DNA of 64,000 bases from Pseudomonas sp. 8AS (GCF_902506505.1 NZ_LR733406.1:1636525-1700524); one strand, 5' to 3'; shown: positions 44,894-54,890, counted from the stretch's first letter. Numbers and translations: made by a program. Notes: a model not told the origin generated them from the letters alone.

Positions 44894-46249
44894 ATGACCG
44901 TCTTGCGCAACCTCCCTGCCGCCGTCGATTCCTGCGTGCCACGCCCCGGCGCGTGCCCCGGCCTGCTGCGCATCGTCGCCGCGCTGGACGGCGGCATCTG
45001 CCGTGTCAAGCTGCCCGGCGGCCGACTCTCCAGCGCCCAGGCGCGATCCATCGCCGCGGCCGCCACGGCCCAGGCCTGCGGCGTGCTGGAGCTGACCAAC
45101 CGCAGCAACCTGCAGATTCGCGGCGTGCGTGACGCTGGCCAGGGCGAGCTGATCGCCGCGCTGCTGGCTGCCGGCCTCGGCCCGCGCGTTGCAGCCGCCG
45201 ACGATGTGCGCAACCTGCTGCTCAGCCCCGCCGCCGGTCTCGACCCTGCCGCGCGGCTCGATGTCGGTCCGCTGGCCGGGCAACTGCTCGACCTGCTGCA
45301 GGATCATCGCGAGTTCCACGTCCTGTCCGCCAAGTTCGCCCTGCAGCTGGACGGCGGCGAAGCCCTGGCCATGCTCGAACACCCCCACGACCTGTGGCTC
45401 GGCGCCATGCCCGGCGCCGAGCCGCTGCTGGCCTTCGGCCTGGCCGGCTGCCCGCTCAATGGCCCGCTGGCGGCGGTGACGCCCGCGCAGGCCGTGCCGC
45501 TGGTGGACGCCGTGCTGCGCCTGTTCCTCGAACTGGCCGGCACCGAGCACAGCCGCATGCGCCAGCTGCTGGCTGCGCTGCCGGTTAGCGAATTCCTCGA
45601 CCGCCTGCAGGCGCGCCTGCCGTTCCCGCTGCGCCGCGACCCGGCCGTGCTGGGCTGGCGCCGCGCCGCCGGGCCCGGCGCCGTCCCGCTCGGCGCGCAC
45701 GCGCAGCGCCAGGCCGGCCGGCAGCTGATCCTGGCCGCCGCCCGGCTGGGGCGGATCGGCGCCGGGCAACTGCACGCCCTGGCCGATCTGGCCGAGCAGT
45801 ACGGCGACGCCAGCCTGCGCCTGACCCCCTGGCAGGGCCTGCTGCTGCCGAATATCCCCACGCCCCAGGTGCCCCGGGTGCTGCAAGAGCTGCGCGCCCT
45901 GGGCCTGCTGCTGGATGCCCGCGAGCCGCTGAGCCGGCTGCTCGCCTGCACCGGCTCGGCCGCCTGCGCCAGGGGCCTGGCCGACACCAAGGCCGATGCC
46001 CTCAAGCTGGCCGAACTGCTGCGCGCCGGCAGTGCGCGCCCGCAGGTGCACCTCAGCGGCTGCCCGCGCTCCTGCGCCGCCGCGCATACCGCTCCCTTCA
46101 CCCTGTTGGCGCAGCCCGGCGGGCGTTACCAGCTCTATCAGCGCGCCGCGGGCGTGGCCGGTTTCGGCCGCCTGCTGGCGCCTTCTCTCAGCATCGAAGA
46201 AGCCGGCGCCTGGTTCGCCGCGCAGCCCGCATCAGGAACCTCTGCATGA
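44894..46249 (+). CDS. cobG: Precorrin-3B synthase
   Basis: A 451-residue enzyme of the sulfite/nitrite-reductase fold that hydroxylates precorrin-3A in the oxygen-dependent route. The FeS cysteines are in [16 protein letters not shown] and [16 protein letters not shown]. Its presence shows that the aerobic pathway is used. ATG 44894 was chosen; a TTG three codons earlier is possible. The stop overlaps the cobH start. Confidence 0.92.
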   Translation: MTVLRNLPAAVDSCVPRPGACPGLLRIVAALDGGICRVKLPGGRLSSAQARSIAAAATAQACGVLELTNRSNLQIRGVRDAGQGELIAALLAAGLGPRVAAADDVRNLLLSPAAGLDPAARLDVGPLAGQLLDLLQDHREFHVLSAKFALQLDGGEALAMLEHPHDLWLGAMPGAEPLLAFGLAGCPLNGPLAAVTPAQAVPLVDAVLRLFLELAGTEHSRMRQLLAALPVSEFLDRLQARLPFPLRRDPAVLGWRRAAGPGAVPLGAHAQRQAGRQLILAAARLGRIGAGQLHALADLAEQYGDASLRLTPWQGLLLPNIPTPQVPRVLQELRALGLLLDAREPLSRLLACTGSAACARGLADTKADALKLAELLRAGSARPQVHLSGCPRSCAAAHTAPFTLLAQPGGRYQLYQRAAGVAGFGRLLAPSLSIEEAGAWFAAQPASGTSA

Positions 46250-46872
46250 TCGATTACATCCGCGACGGCCAGGAAATCTACCGCCAGTCCTTCGCCACCA
46301 TCCGCGCCGAGGCCGAGCTGTCGGCCATCCCCGCCGACCTGGAAAAGCTCGCCGTGCGCCTGATTCACGCCTGCGGCATGGTCGACGTGGTGCAGGACCT
46401 GCGCTTCTCGCCGGGTGCCGGCGCCGCCGGGCGTGCCGCCCTGGCCAAGGGCGCGCCGATTCTCTGCGATGCGCGCATGGTGGCCGAGGGCATCACCCGC
46501 GCGCGCCTGCCGGCGGGCAACCAAGTCATCTGCACCCTGAACGAGGCGAACGTGCCGCAGCTGGCCCGCGACCTCGGCAACACCCGCTCGGCCGCTGCCC
46601 TGGAGCGCTGGCGCGAGCACCTCGAAGGCAGCGTGGTGGTGATCGGCAACGCGCCGACCGCGCTGTTCTACCTGCTGGAAATGCTCGACGCCGGCGCGCC
46701 CAAGCCGGCGCTGATCCTCGGCATGCCGGTGGGCTTTATCGGCGCCGCCGAGTCGAAAGACCTGCTCGCCGCCGACAGCCGTGGCGTGCCCTATGTGATA
46801 GTGCGCGGCCGGCGTGGCGGCAGCGCCATGGCCGCCGCGGCGGTCAACGCCCTGGCCACGGAGGTGGAGTGA
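46246..46872 (+). CDS. cobH: Precorrin-8X methylmutase
   Basis: A 208-residue enzyme that moves the C11 methyl group to C12 to make hydrogenobyrinate. The catalytic His is in [22 protein letters not shown] and [15 protein letters not shown] are family marks. The start overlaps the cobG stop (ATGA), and the stop overlaps the cobI start (TGATG). Confidence 0.95.
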   Translation: MIDYIRDGQEIYRQSFATIRAEAELSAIPADLEKLAVRLIHACGMVDVVQDLRFSPGAGAAGRAALAKGAPILCDARMVAEGITRARLPAGNQVICTLNEANVPQLARDLGNTRSAAALERWREHLEGSVVVIGNAPTALFYLLEMLDAGAPKPALILGMPVGFIGAAESKDLLAADSRGVPYVIVRGRRGGSAMAAAAVNALATEVE

Positions 46873-47618
46873 TGCGCGGCAAAGGACGTCTGCTCGGCCT
46901 CGGCGTCGGCCCCGGCGACCCGGAACTGATCACCCTCAAGGCCCTGCGCCTGCTGCAGTCGGCGCCGGTGGTCGGTTACTTCGTGGCCAAGGCCAAGGCG
47001 AACAAAGGTCAGGGCGGCAACGCCTTCGCCATCATCGAGCAGCACCTGAACGAGGCCCAGCAGCGCCTGCCACTGGTCTACCCGGTGACCACCGAGAAGC
47101 TCGAACCGCCGCTGACCTACGAGGCTGTGATCGCCGACTTCTACGACACCTGCGCCGTGCAGATCGCCGCCGAACTGGATGCCGGCCGCGACGTGGCGGT
47201 GATCTGCGAGGGCGACCCGTTCTTCTACGGCTCCTACATGTACCTGCACGACCGCCTGGCCGCGCACTATCAGGTGGAGGTGGTGCCCGGCGTGTGCTCC
47301 ATGCTCGGCTGCGCCTCGGTGCTCGGCACGCCGCTGGTGTACCGTAACCAGAGCCTGTCGGTGCTCTCCGGCGTGCTCCCCGAGGACGAGCTCAAGCGCC
47401 GCCTGCAGGACGCCGAAGCCGCCGTGGTGATGAAGCTCGGCCGTAACTTCGACAAGGTCCGTCGGGTGCTGCGCGAGCTGGGCCTGGATCGGCGCGCGCA
47501 CTACGTCGAGCGGGCGACCATGGACAGCCAGCGCATCGTGCCGCTGGACGAGGTCGACCCGCTGGCCTCGCCGTATTTCTCGATGATCCTGGTGCCGGGG
47601 GAGCAGTGGCGTGGCTGA
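46872..47618 (+). CDS. cobI: Precorrin-2 C20-methyltransferase
   Basis: A 248-residue tetrapyrrole methylase: [18 protein letters not shown] (in part), [17 protein letters not shown] (in part) and the [16 protein letters not shown] region bind SAM and substrate. The ATG at 46872 overlaps the cobH stop, so the start is well fixed despite an open frame extending far upstream inside cobG and cobH. Confidence 0.95.
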   Translation: MRGKGRLLGLGVGPGDPELITLKALRLLQSAPVVGYFVAKAKANKGQGGNAFAIIEQHLNEAQQRLPLVYPVTTEKLEPPLTYEAVIADFYDTCAVQIAAELDAGRDVAVICEGDPFFYGSYMYLHDRLAAHYQVEVVPGVCSMLGCASVLGTPLVYRNQSLSVLSGVLPEDELKRRLQDAEAAVVMKLGRNFDKVRRVLRELGLDRRAHYVERATMDSQRIVPLDEVDPLASPYFSMILVPGEQWRG

Positions 47619-49278
47619 TCCCCGTATGTCTCCAGCCATCGTCATTCTCGGCGCCTCTGCCCTGGCCACCGCCCGCCGTTTGCAGGGCCTCTACCCGCAG
47701 GCCGCTATCCACGGCCTGACCGGGCGCGTCGACGAGGTCGATGAGAGCTACCGTGAGTTCGCCGAACACCTGCGCGGGCTGTACCGCGCCGGCACGCCGA
47801 TCATCGCCCTGTGCGCCGCCGGCATCGTCATCCGCAGTCTGGCGCCGGTCTTGGCGGAGAAGGGCGCCGAGCCGGCGGTGCTGGCCGTGGCCGAGGACGG
47901 CAGCGCCGTGGTGCCGCTGCTCGGCGGGCTGAGCGGGGTCAATCTGCTGGCCCGCGAGATCGCCGCGCGGCTGGCCGTGGCGCCGGCCATCACCACCAGC
48001 GGCGAGCTGCGCTTCGGCACCTGCGTGCTCAACCCGCCGCCCGGCTACGTGCTGGCCGACCTGGAGCAGGGCAAGCGCCTGGTCAGCGACCTGCTCGGCG
48101 GCGAGTCCCTGCGCATCGACGGCGATGCGCCCTGGCTGGAAGCGGCGAAGCTGCCGCTGAATGCGCAGGCCGGCCGCTGCATCCGCATCAGCCCGCAGCG
48201 GGCGGAGCAGGGCGGCGCGCTGCTGATCCATCCGCGCCTGGTGCTGGCCCGTTGCAGTGTGCCGGACGGCGATCTGCCCGGCACCGTGCGCGCCGCCCTG
48301 CAGCAGGCCGGCCTGGCCGAGGCGGCGTTGGCTGCATTGCTGGCCGATGCCACCGCCATGGCCCAGCCGCAGCTGGCCGCCGCAGCCGCCGAACTGAAGG
48401 TGCCGCTGCGCTTTATCGAGGCGACAAGCGCCTTGCCCGCCGCCCTGTATGAAGAGGCTGGAGTCAGCCTGCACCTGGCCGCCAACCCAGAGCTTGCCGC
48501 GCAAACCGGTCGGCCGCGCGGCCGCCTCAGCGTGATCGGCCTCGGCCCGGGTTGCGCCGAACTGATGGCCCCGGCCGTGCGCCAGGTGCTGGACCAGGCC
48601 GAGGATGTGCTGGGCTACGAAACCTACGTCAACATGGCCGGGCCGTTCCGCGCCGAACAGGTGCTGCACGCCAGCGACAACCGCGAGGAACTGCAGCGCG
48701 CCGCCCATGCCTTCGACCTGGCCGTCCGGGGCCGGCGGGTGGTGATGGTGTCGTCCGGCGACCCCGGCGTGTTCGCCATGGCCGCCGCCGTGCTGGAAGC
48801 GCTGGAAGCCTCCGGCGATGCGGCCTGGCAGGCGGTGGAGCTGGAGGTGCTGCCGGGTATCTCCGCCGCCCTGGCCACCGCGGCCAAGGCCGGCGCGCCG
48901 CTGGGCCACGACTTCTGCCTGCTGTCGCTGTCGGACAACCTCAAGCCCTGGGCGATGATCGAGAAGCGCCTGGACCACGCCGCCGCGGCCGACCTGGCCA
49001 TGGCCTTCTACAACCCGATCTCCCGCGCGCGCCCCTGGCAGCTCGGCCGCGCCCTCGATATCGTCCGCCAGCACCGCACGCCAGAAACCCTGGTGGTGCT
49101 CGGCCGCGACATCGGCCGCCCGGCCGAGGCACTGCGCGTGCTGACCCTCGGCGAACTGAGCGCGGAGCTGGTGGACATGCGCACCCTGGTGATCATCGGC
49201 TCCAGCCAGACCCGCCGTTTCCCGCGCGCGGGTGGTGGCGAGTGGGTGTATACGCCGCGCTGGTATCCGCAGGACTAG
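47611..49278 (+). CDS. cobJ: CbiG-CobJ fusion: precorrin-3B C17-methyltransferase with N-terminal CbiG domain
   Basis: A 555-residue fusion. Residues about 1-300 resemble CbiG/CobE ([37 protein letters not shown] in part, [13 protein letters not shown]). Residues about 305-555 are the CobJ methylase ([34 protein letters not shown]), which contracts the ring after C17 methylation. The same fusion occurs in P. aeruginosa. GTG 47611 has GGGGGAG upstream and overlaps cobI by 8 bases; an ATG at 47626 lacks a ribosome site. Confidence 0.92.
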   Translation: MADPRMSPAIVILGASALATARRLQGLYPQAAIHGLTGRVDEVDESYREFAEHLRGLYRAGTPIIALCAAGIVIRSLAPVLAEKGAEPAVLAVAEDGSAVVPLLGGLSGVNLLAREIAARLAVAPAITTSGELRFGTCVLNPPPGYVLADLEQGKRLVSDLLGGESLRIDGDAPWLEAAKLPLNAQAGRCIRISPQRAEQGGALLIHPRLVLARCSVPDGDLPGTVRAALQQAGLAEAALAALLADATAMAQPQLAAAAAELKVPLRFIEATSALPAALYEEAGVSLHLAANPELAAQTGRPRGRLSVIGLGPGCAELMAPAVRQVLDQAEDVLGYETYVNMAGPFRAEQVLHASDNREELQRAAHAFDLAVRGRRVVMVSSGDPGVFAMAAAVLEALEASGDAAWQAVELEVLPGISAALATAAKAGAPLGHDFCLLSLSDNLKPWAMIEKRLDHAAAADLAMAFYNPISRARPWQLGRALDIVRQHRTPETLVVLGRDIGRPAEALRVLTLGELSAELVDMRTLVIIGSSQTRRFPRAGGGEWVYTPRWYPQD

Positions 49279-49513
49279 TGCGCGTCGCGTGCTCAATCCT
49301 ATGGCGGCGCAGGCCCGGGCTACTCGGCCTGCAGTGCCTCGTCGCCGGCGACGGGGCAGAGTGTCGCGGTTGCGATTTTTCTGCGGCGCACTTGGTGCTA
49401 AATAGAGTGGCTAACCCTATCGCGTAATGCAGAGCCACGAGAACCGCTATGAGCACCCATCCTGAGATGAGCCGTGAGCACCGAGTCAGCCAGCGTCCGG
49501 CGGCGGTGAGCCC

Positions 49514-51223
49514 ATGATCGAAGTCACCGAGGTTTCCATCGCCGAACTGCGCGCCGCCCTCGAAGCCGGCCGCACCACCGCCGTCGAACTGGTCCAGGCC
49601 TACCTGGCGCGGATCGATGCCTACGACGGCCCGAACACGACCACCGCGCTCAATGCCGTGGTGGTGCGCAACCCCGAGGCGCTGAAGGAGGCCGAGGCCT
49701 CCGACGCCCGCCGCGCCCGTGGCGAGAGCCTCGGCCCGCTGGACGGCATCCCCTACACGGCCAAGGACAGCTACCTGGTCAAGGGTCTCACCGCCGCCTC
49801 CGGCAGCCCGGCGTTCAAGGACCTGGTGGCCCAGCGCGACGCCTTCACCGTCGAGCGCCTGCGCGCCGCCGGCGCCATCTGCCTGGGCAAGACCAACATG
49901 CCGCCCATGGCCAACGGCGGCATGCAGCGCGGTGTGTATGGCCGTGCGGAAAGCCCGTACAACGCCGCCTACCTCACCGCACCTTTCGCCTCGGGCTCGT
50001 CCAATGGCGCCGGCACGGCCACCGCCGCCAGCTATGCCGCCTTTGGCCTGGCCGAGGAAACCTGGTCGAGCGGCCGCGGCCCGGCCTCGAACAACGGCCT
50101 GTGCGCCTACACCCCGTCGCGCGGGGTGATCTCGGTACGCGGCAACTGGCCGCTGACCCCGACCATGGACGTGGTGGTGCCCTACGCGCGAACCATGGCC
50201 GACCTGCTGGAAGTGCTCGACCTGGTGGTGGCGGACGACCCCGACACCCGTGGCGACCTCTGGCGCCTGCAGCCCTGGGTGCCGATCCCGCAGGCTTCGA
50301 CGGTGCGCCCCGTGTCCTACCCGGCCCTTGCCGCCGGGGCCGCTGCGCTCAAGGGCAAGCGCCTGGGCGTGCCGCGCATGTTCATCAACAAGGACGAAGC
50401 GGCCGGCACCAGCGACAATCCCGGCATCGGCGGCCCGACCGGCCAGCGCATCCATACCCGCGCCTCGGTGATCGCCCTCTGGGAGCAAGCGCGTCAGGCG
50501 CTGGAGGCGGCCGGCGCCGAGGTGATCGAGGTCGACTTCCCGCTGGTGTCCAACTGCGAGGGCGATCGGCCGGGCGCGCCGACCGTGTTCAACCGCGGCA
50601 TCGTCACCCCGGAGTTCCTCCACGACGAGCTGTGGGACCTCTCGGCTTGGGGCTTCGACGACTTCCTGCGGGCCAACGGCGATCCCAAGCTGAACCGCCT
50701 GGCCGACGTCGATGGCCCGCAGATATTCCCCCACGACCCCGGCACCCTGCCGAACCGCGAGGGCGACCTGGCCGCCGGCATGGACGAGTACGTGCGCATG
50801 GCTAAGCGCGGCATCAAGTCGTGGGAGCAGATCCCGACCCTGCCCGATGGCCTGCGCGGCCTGGAGCAGACGCGCAAGCTCGACCTGGATGACTGGATGG
50901 ACGGCCTCAAGCTCGATGCGGTGCTGTTCCCCACCGTGGCCGACGTCGGCCCGGCGGATGCCGATGTGAATCCGGCGTCGGCGGATATCGCCTGGAGCAA
51001 CGGCATCTGGGTGGCCAACGGCAACCTGGCCATTCGCCACCTGGGCGTGCCCACCGTCACCGTGCCGATGGGGGTGATGGCGGACATCGGCATGCCGGTG
51101 GGGCTGACCTTCGCCGGGCGTGCCTATGACGACTCGGCGTTGCTGCGCCTGGCGGCGGCGTTCGAGGCGACGGGCTCGAAGCGCCTGGTGCCGCCGCGGA
51201 CTCCGCCGTTGGGGCGGGGGTGA
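49514..51223 (+). CDS. Amidase signature family protein
   Basis: A 569-residue amidase-signature hydrolase. The catalytic Lys is in LDGIPYTAKDSYLVKG. The Ser-rich core reads FASGSSNGAGTATAASYAAF, then EETWSSGRGPASNNGL, where the usual TDTGGSIR nucleophile segment is replaced by WSSGRGPAS. The triad is therefore probably kept but in an unusual form. The substrate amide is unknown. The ribosome site is weak (GGTGAG). No partner gene is adjacent. Confidence 0.87.
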   Translation: MIEVTEVSIAELRAALEAGRTTAVELVQAYLARIDAYDGPNTTTALNAVVVRNPEALKEAEASDARRARGESLGPLDGIPYTAKDSYLVKGLTAASGSPAFKDLVAQRDAFTVERLRAAGAICLGKTNMPPMANGGMQRGVYGRAESPYNAAYLTAPFASGSSNGAGTATAASYAAFGLAEETWSSGRGPASNNGLCAYTPSRGVISVRGNWPLTPTMDVVVPYARTMADLLEVLDLVVADDPDTRGDLWRLQPWVPIPQASTVRPVSYPALAAGAAALKGKRLGVPRMFINKDEAAGTSDNPGIGGPTGQRIHTRASVIALWEQARQALEAAGAEVIEVDFPLVSNCEGDRPGAPTVFNRGIVTPEFLHDELWDLSAWGFDDFLRANGDPKLNRLADVDGPQIFPHDPGTLPNREGDLAAGMDEYVRMAKRGIKSWEQIPTLPDGLRGLEQTRKLDLDDWMDGLKLDAVLFPTVADVGPADADVNPASADIAWSNGIWVANGNLAIRHLGVPTVTVPMGVMADIGMPVGLTFAGRAYDDSALLRLAAAFEATGSKRLVPPRTPPLGRG

Positions 51224-51349
51224 TGGGGGGCTTTGCCTGACTTGCCGGGCCGTAGCTCGTAGGGGTAGACGGCCGTGGAGCGTTGTCCGCCAGCTTGTTT
51301 GTTCGTGCCGCTGCTGGTTGTCGCGCTGGTTGAGGCATTGGTTCCGCCC

Positions 51350-51560
51350 TGCTGGGCGGGTCACTTTTTCCAGTCGCGGAAAAAGTAACCAAAAACGCTT
51401 GCCCCTGCATCCGGCCCTGCGCTTCGCTCCGGGTTCGTTCACTCCATCGCCGCTCCAGGGGCACGCCGCGAAGGGCCATCCCTGGCCCATCGCGGCTCTC
51501 GCGGCATCCATGCCGCTCAACCCCTTCCACGACGATTCCGCTCACCCTTTTGAAGGGGCG
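51350..51560 (+). repeat. Long dispersed intergenic repeat, copy 2 (partial)
   Basis: Shares CATCCGGCCCTGCGCTTCGC and GGGCCATCCCTGGCCC with copy 1 at 6316-6588, and begins with the same type of purine/pyrimidine hairpin (CACTTTTTCC...GGAAAAAGTAACC). The right part diverges. Confidence 0.72.
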
Positions 51561-51598
51561 TTTGGAGTTGCCTGACAGTTCTGTGTTTCTCCCCCGAT

Positions 51599-51724
51599 GG
51601 TTCCCACGCTCTGCGTGGAAACCCATCCAGTGGCGCTCCGCGCCACAGAGCTGCTGGCCCGCACAAAACAACGAATGGACGCAGGGTCGTCAAAGGCTGC
51701 ATTCCCACGCGGAGCGAGGGAACG
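51599..51724. repeat. Intergenic inverted repeat of DUF1534 type (spurious ORF family)
   Basis: GGTTCCCACGCTCTGCGTGG at the left faces CCCACGCGGAGCGAGGGAAC at the right. Such elements are often called small DUF1534 proteins in Pseudomonas, but the inverted ends show a non-coding repeat. Confidence 0.65.
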
Positions 51725-51735
51725 ATCATTCGTCT

Positions 51736-51800
51736 GTAGGAGCGAGCTCTGCTCGCGAATCAGGCCCATCAAGAGCTTCGCGAGCAAAGCTCGCTCCTAC
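51736..51800. repeat. REPIN, GTAGGAGCGAGCT type
   Basis: GTAGGAGCGAGCTCTGCTCG (51736 on) and the inverted TCGCGAGCAAAGCTCGCTCC (ending at 51800) are the common Pseudomonas group III-like REP sequences in inverted pair form, 17 bases apart. Confidence 0.88.
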
Positions 51801-51808
51801 CGATCAAC

Positions 51809-52082
51809 GACAATCCGCGAAGCGGCAAGAAGAACCCCCAAGCAACTCGGAGTCCGAACCCCGTCAGGAGGCCGAGTGGAGGTGTTGCGCAGGGGGACGA
51901 GCCGCATGGATGCGGCGAGAGGCTTAAAGGGCCATGGACGGCCCTTGTAAGCCGGCCCCCGGAGCGACACCGGAGCGAGGGAAGTTTCGCGCAGCGAAAC
52001 CCGGATGTCGGGCGCGCTTTCTCTTTGGTTACTTTCTCTTTTGCGCGAGCAAAGAGAAAGTGACTCGCCGTAAGGGCGAAAT
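51809..52082 (-). repeat. Long dispersed intergenic repeat, copy 3 (inverted)
   Basis: The reverse complement follows copy 1 (6316-6588) from the TTTCGCCC start through the hairpin, CCGACATCCGG, the TTTAAGCCTCTCGCCGCATC stretch and CACTCGGCCTCCTGACGGGG to the CTTGCCGCT..GCGGAT end. Confidence 0.8.
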
Positions 52083-52383
52083 GCGAGGTGCGATTTGCTC
52101 GGAGGTTGGAACTTAGACTGCTCCTGGCCTATTCCGTTGAAAAACTCGGTTGAGTGAGCTGGCCGAAGCTGGTTCACTAAACCTCCATCAGCGCAGTGGA
52201 GTTCTCCACGATGATGGGACGTCAGCAGGCCGCTCAGGCCCCTCTGTTCTACCCCGCTGCGCGAACTACAGAATGGCCAGGGCACTGCCCGTGACAAGGC
52301 CGGATATACGAATGCAACCGCGCTGACGACAGGATCGAAAAAAGCTTTCCTCACTGCTTGTGGGGAGAGTCCATATACGCATT
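52083..52383. other. Gene-free stretch between repeats and the integron cassette
   Basis: I see no convincing gene. It probably contains the degenerate remainder of the attC of the DUF4062 cassette next to 52384, but no second core site is recognisable. Confidence 0.4.
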
Positions 52384-53405
52384 GTTATATGCCATTACTT
52401 TTTTCTTATGGCGCGAAGCTGAACCATCAGTCGCTCGCCTTCAGGGGTGAAGCTCCAAAACATTGCCATGCCCCCTTTGACCGTTTGCGCATATTTGGTT
52501 TGAATGAGGCCTAAAGCTTTTAATTGAATTGCAATGGTTTGAAAGTCTTGATCGTTGAGGCTGTTGGTTCTGTCGCTGATTGAGTCCCGCTTAATGATTG
52601 CCTTTTTAAGAACTTCTTTTACATATTCTTGGTTAGGATTTTGGGAGAGATAAGGCGAAATTATTGTGAATATCTCTTTCCATGAGAGCGTGCTGTGCCA
52701 TTCCCTTTTTCCATAATCGTTGTAGTAGGTTCCGGAAATTTGGAATTTGTCATCTAATTCGGCTATGTCGTCTATTAGGTAGGCTGCGGCTGGTTTTGGT
52801 GCTTTCGATAGCTCAGCTCTGAGTGAGCTGTTTTCTTTCCTCAGTTCATTAAGCTCGCCCAAAAGCTCTTCGTTGGACACAGCTGTGGCCCTTATCCACC
52901 CAGTTGCGGGGAACATTTTAATCGTTTTGGATAGGCTTAATGCAACTAGGCCAGGAAGCTCTGTTGGTTCATTCCAAAACTTAACTAGGCGGTTGCTGGA
53001 GACTTTCTCTCTAAAAATTCTAAGTCTCTCGCGCAGCTCGGGAGCTATATCTGATTTGCCTACTGGTATATTGTCTGGTTTTTCGTGTAGAAGCGCGACA
53101 ACTTTTAGCCCTATCTCTACGGCGTAATCATACTCTTTTTCGGTATAGCTAATTCCTTCTTCTGTTGTTGAGCCGTACCGGCCTCCAATTATCAGAAGGT
53201 AGTAATCGCAGTCGTCGATCACTCGCTTTATGAATTCCCACTGCTCTTCGTCTGTAGCAGGAAATAGCTCCATTCCGGCAGGGATGCAGTCCATCTCCAT
53301 AAGCGCTTGCGTTACATGCTGCCTTTCCTCTTTCAAGTCGGCATAGGTTGAGCTAACAAATACTTGGTATCTTTTTTCCACGGATAATCTCCGTATGGCA
53401 TATAA
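52384..53405 (-). mobile_element. Integron gene cassette 2 (DUF4062), attC incomplete
   Basis: Read on the minus strand, the cassette starts at the core site G^TTATATGCC (53406/53405), carries the DUF4062 gene, and 5 bases after the stop shows the complementary site GGCATATAAC (R'' at 52390-52384). The exact complementarity of cassette start and R'' identifies one cassette. The 3' core of its attC is not recognisable, so the array end is probably decayed. Confidence 0.75.
52395..53381 (-). CDS. DUF4062-domain protein in an integron cassette
   Basis: A 328-residue protein. The first about 170 residues are a DUF4062 domain: [38 protein letters not shown] (in part), [20 protein letters not shown] and TEKEYDYA. 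This fold is related to TIR-like and nucleoside-processing domains and is often found at the front of conflict or signalling proteins. A short coiled coil follows (about 170-200), then a C-terminal domain with no recognised family. The gene is clearly AT-richer than its neighbours, a sign of transfer. It points away from intI, as cassette genes do. A defence role is only inference. Confidence 0.85.
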   Translation of the reverse strand: MEKRYQVFVSSTYADLKEERQHVTQALMEMDCIPAGMELFPATDEEQWEFIKRVIDDCDYYLLIIGGRYGSTTEEGISYTEKEYDYAVEIGLKVVALLHEKPDNIPVGKSDIAPELRERLRIFREKVSSNRLVKFWNEPTELPGLVALSLSKTIKMFPATGWIRATAVSNEELLGELNELRKENSSLRAELSKAPKPAAAYLIDDIAELDDKFQISGTYYNDYGKREWHSTLSWKEIFTIISPYLSQNPNQEYVKEVLKKAIIKRDSISDRTNSLNDQDFQTIAIQLKALGLIQTKYAQTVKGGMAMFWSFTPEGERLMVQLRAIRKK

Positions 53406-53475
53406 CGTTTGGCTAAGGGGCCGGCGTTAGCCGGTCCAAGTGAGCGCAGCGAACGACTTGAGCCAATTGTTAGAC
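53400..53475 (-). repeat. attC recombination site of cassette 1
   Basis: On the minus strand R'' GTCTAAC (53475-53469) and R' GTTATAT (53406-53400) bound a 76-base imperfect palindrome with the typical inner sequence (AATTGGCTCAAGTCGTTCGC ... GGCTAACGCCGGCCCCTTAG). Length and layout are those of Pseudomonas integron attC sites. Confidence 0.85.
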
Positions 53476-53715
53476 TGCCCAGCCGTGCGCAGGAAATGAT
53501 GCCAGCGCCGAGCTTAACCGGCGGTGCGCACGGTGTGTCGGTTTTGGCCCGGAAGGTTATTTGTGATATGCACATTTTCTGAAAGCAACTCCTTTGCTGG
53601 CCACAAATAACGGCCTCTACTGTCAGGCGACCATTCGATTCAGGAACACCGCGCCGATGCGGTGATTGTGTTTCTTGGCTCGGTGCTGAAGAACCAATTT
53701 TGCCCTTGCGCCTAA
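53406..53715 (-). mobile_element. Integron gene cassette 1 (no clear gene)
   Basis: A 310-base cassette from the core site G^TTAGGC at the attI side (53716/53715) to its attC. I see no open frame that stays inside it with a ribosome site; the only long minus-strand frame runs through the attC and on into the next cassette. It may be non-coding or carry a promoter or small RNA. Confidence 0.7.
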
Positions 53716-53790
53716 CTATAAGTAGACGACACAAGTGGCGTAATGCTTTGCGCCATTTGTGTCGGATAACGTTCCTTGTCGTCTGGCAAG
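53716..53790. other. Probable attI region with strong palindrome
   Basis: The minus strand ends in GTTAGGC at 53716-53710, the insertion core. Next to it GACACAAGTGGCG (53728-53740) pairs with CGCCATTTGTGTC (53751-53763) with one mismatch. Position between the first cassette and intI fits attI. Confidence 0.65.
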
Positions 53791-53851
53791 TCCTTGTCTA
53801 GCCTGCAAATCGCATCAGGAGATGCGACATCAGTCCGGGAGCAACAGCGAC

Positions 53852-54817
53852 ATGGATGACAAGCCCAAGCTGCTCGATCAGGTTCGCGAGCAAATTCGCC
53901 TTCGACACTATTCGATTCGTACCGAAGCTGTCTATCTGGAGTGGGTGAAGCGCTTTATCCGCTTTCACAAGTATCGCCATCCGCAGGAGATGGGCGCAGC
54001 AGAAGTTGAGGCTTTTCTGAGCGATCTGGCGGTGCGGCGGGATGTGGCGGCGTCCACCCAGAATCAGGCGCTGTCGGCAATTCTGTTTCTCTATAAGCAG
54101 GTGTTGCGGATCGAGTTGCCGTGGATGGATGGGGTGATTAGGGCGCGGCGTCCGCAGCGTTTGCCGGTGGTGCTGACTCGGGAGGAGGTGGCGAGTGTGC
54201 TGGCGCAGTTGGACGGTACGCTGTGGCTGGTGGCCAATCTGCTGTATGGCTCGGGCATGCGTTTGATGGAAGTGCTGCGCCTGCGGGTCAAGGATGTGGA
54301 GTTTTCCCGTTTCGAGATTCTGATTCGCGATGGTAAGGGGCAGAAAGATCGGGTGACCATGCTGCCACGCAAGCTGGCGGCGCCTTTGGAGCTGCATCTG
54401 CAGCGGGTTCGCGCACTGCACGAGCAGGATCTGCTGGAGGGTTACGGGCGGGCGAATTTGCCGCATGCGTTGGCGCGCAAGTATCCGAATGCGGCGGCGG
54501 AGTGGTGCTGGCAGTTCGTTTTCCCTTCGATCAACCGCTCCGCAGACCCGCGTTCGGGCGGCATCTTCCGCCACCATCTGCATGAGAAGACCATTCAGCG
54601 TGCGATCCGCAATGCGGTGCGTCGTGTGGGGCTAAACAAGCCGGCCACCCCGCATACCCTGCGGCATTCCTTCGCCACGCACTTGTTGGAGAGTGGTCAG
54701 GACATTCGCACGGTGCAGGAGCTGCTCGGTCATGCCGATGTGAAGACTACGCAGATCTACACCCATGTACTCAATCGGGGTGGTTTGGGGGTATTGAGTC
54801 CGCTCGATCGGGTGTAG
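53852..54817 (+). CDS. intI: Integron integrase IntI (chromosomal type)
   Basis: A 321-residue tyrosine recombinase. The N-terminal SAM-like DNA-binding domain ([20 protein letters not shown] in part) is followed by the catalytic domain with Arg in [45 protein letters not shown] (final Tyr). The extra IntI-specific helix is present ([19 protein letters not shown]), which separates it from XerCD. It inserts and removes cassettes at attI. The gene points away from the cassette array, as expected. The start at 53852 (GGGAGCAACAGCGAC before ATG) gives a normal N-terminus; the frame is open further upstream. Confidence 0.93.
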   Translation: MDDKPKLLDQVREQIRLRHYSIRTEAVYLEWVKRFIRFHKYRHPQEMGAAEVEAFLSDLAVRRDVAASTQNQALSAILFLYKQVLRIELPWMDGVIRARRPQRLPVVLTREEVASVLAQLDGTLWLVANLLYGSGMRLMEVLRLRVKDVEFSRFEILIRDGKGQKDRVTMLPRKLAAPLELHLQRVRALHEQDLLEGYGRANLPHALARKYPNAAAEWCWQFVFPSINRSADPRSGGIFRHHLHEKTIQRAIRNAVRRVGLNKPATPHTLRHSFATHLLESGQDIRTVQELLGHADVKTTQIYTHVLNRGGLGVLSPLDRV

Positions 54818-54867
54818 GGAGGGTTTGGTGGGGCGCGTGACGGGCGGGTAACTGGGAGTGGGTTCTG

Positions 54868-54890
54868 ATCGCGAATGAATTCGCTCCCAC
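54868..54890 (-). repeat. Solo REP, GTGGGAGCGAATTC type
   Basis: On the minus strand GTGGGAGCGAATTCATTCGC is followed by GAT. It is a single REP element between intI and the rimO terminator. Confidence 0.75.

Noticed and set aside
51550..51950. Small open frames in the repeat block after the amidase (DUF1534-like)
   Set aside because: They lie inside inverted repeats and REPINs, and the frames are not kept between repeat copies.
53333..53734. 133-codon minus-strand frame as the gene of cassette 1
   Set aside because: It runs through the attC site and into the start of the DUF4062 gene, has no good ribosome site, and is not confined to the cassette as a cassette gene should be.
54868..54890. 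attachment site at the right border of the integron
   Set aside because: It is a plain REP element; no direct repeat of it is found on the other side of the integron.
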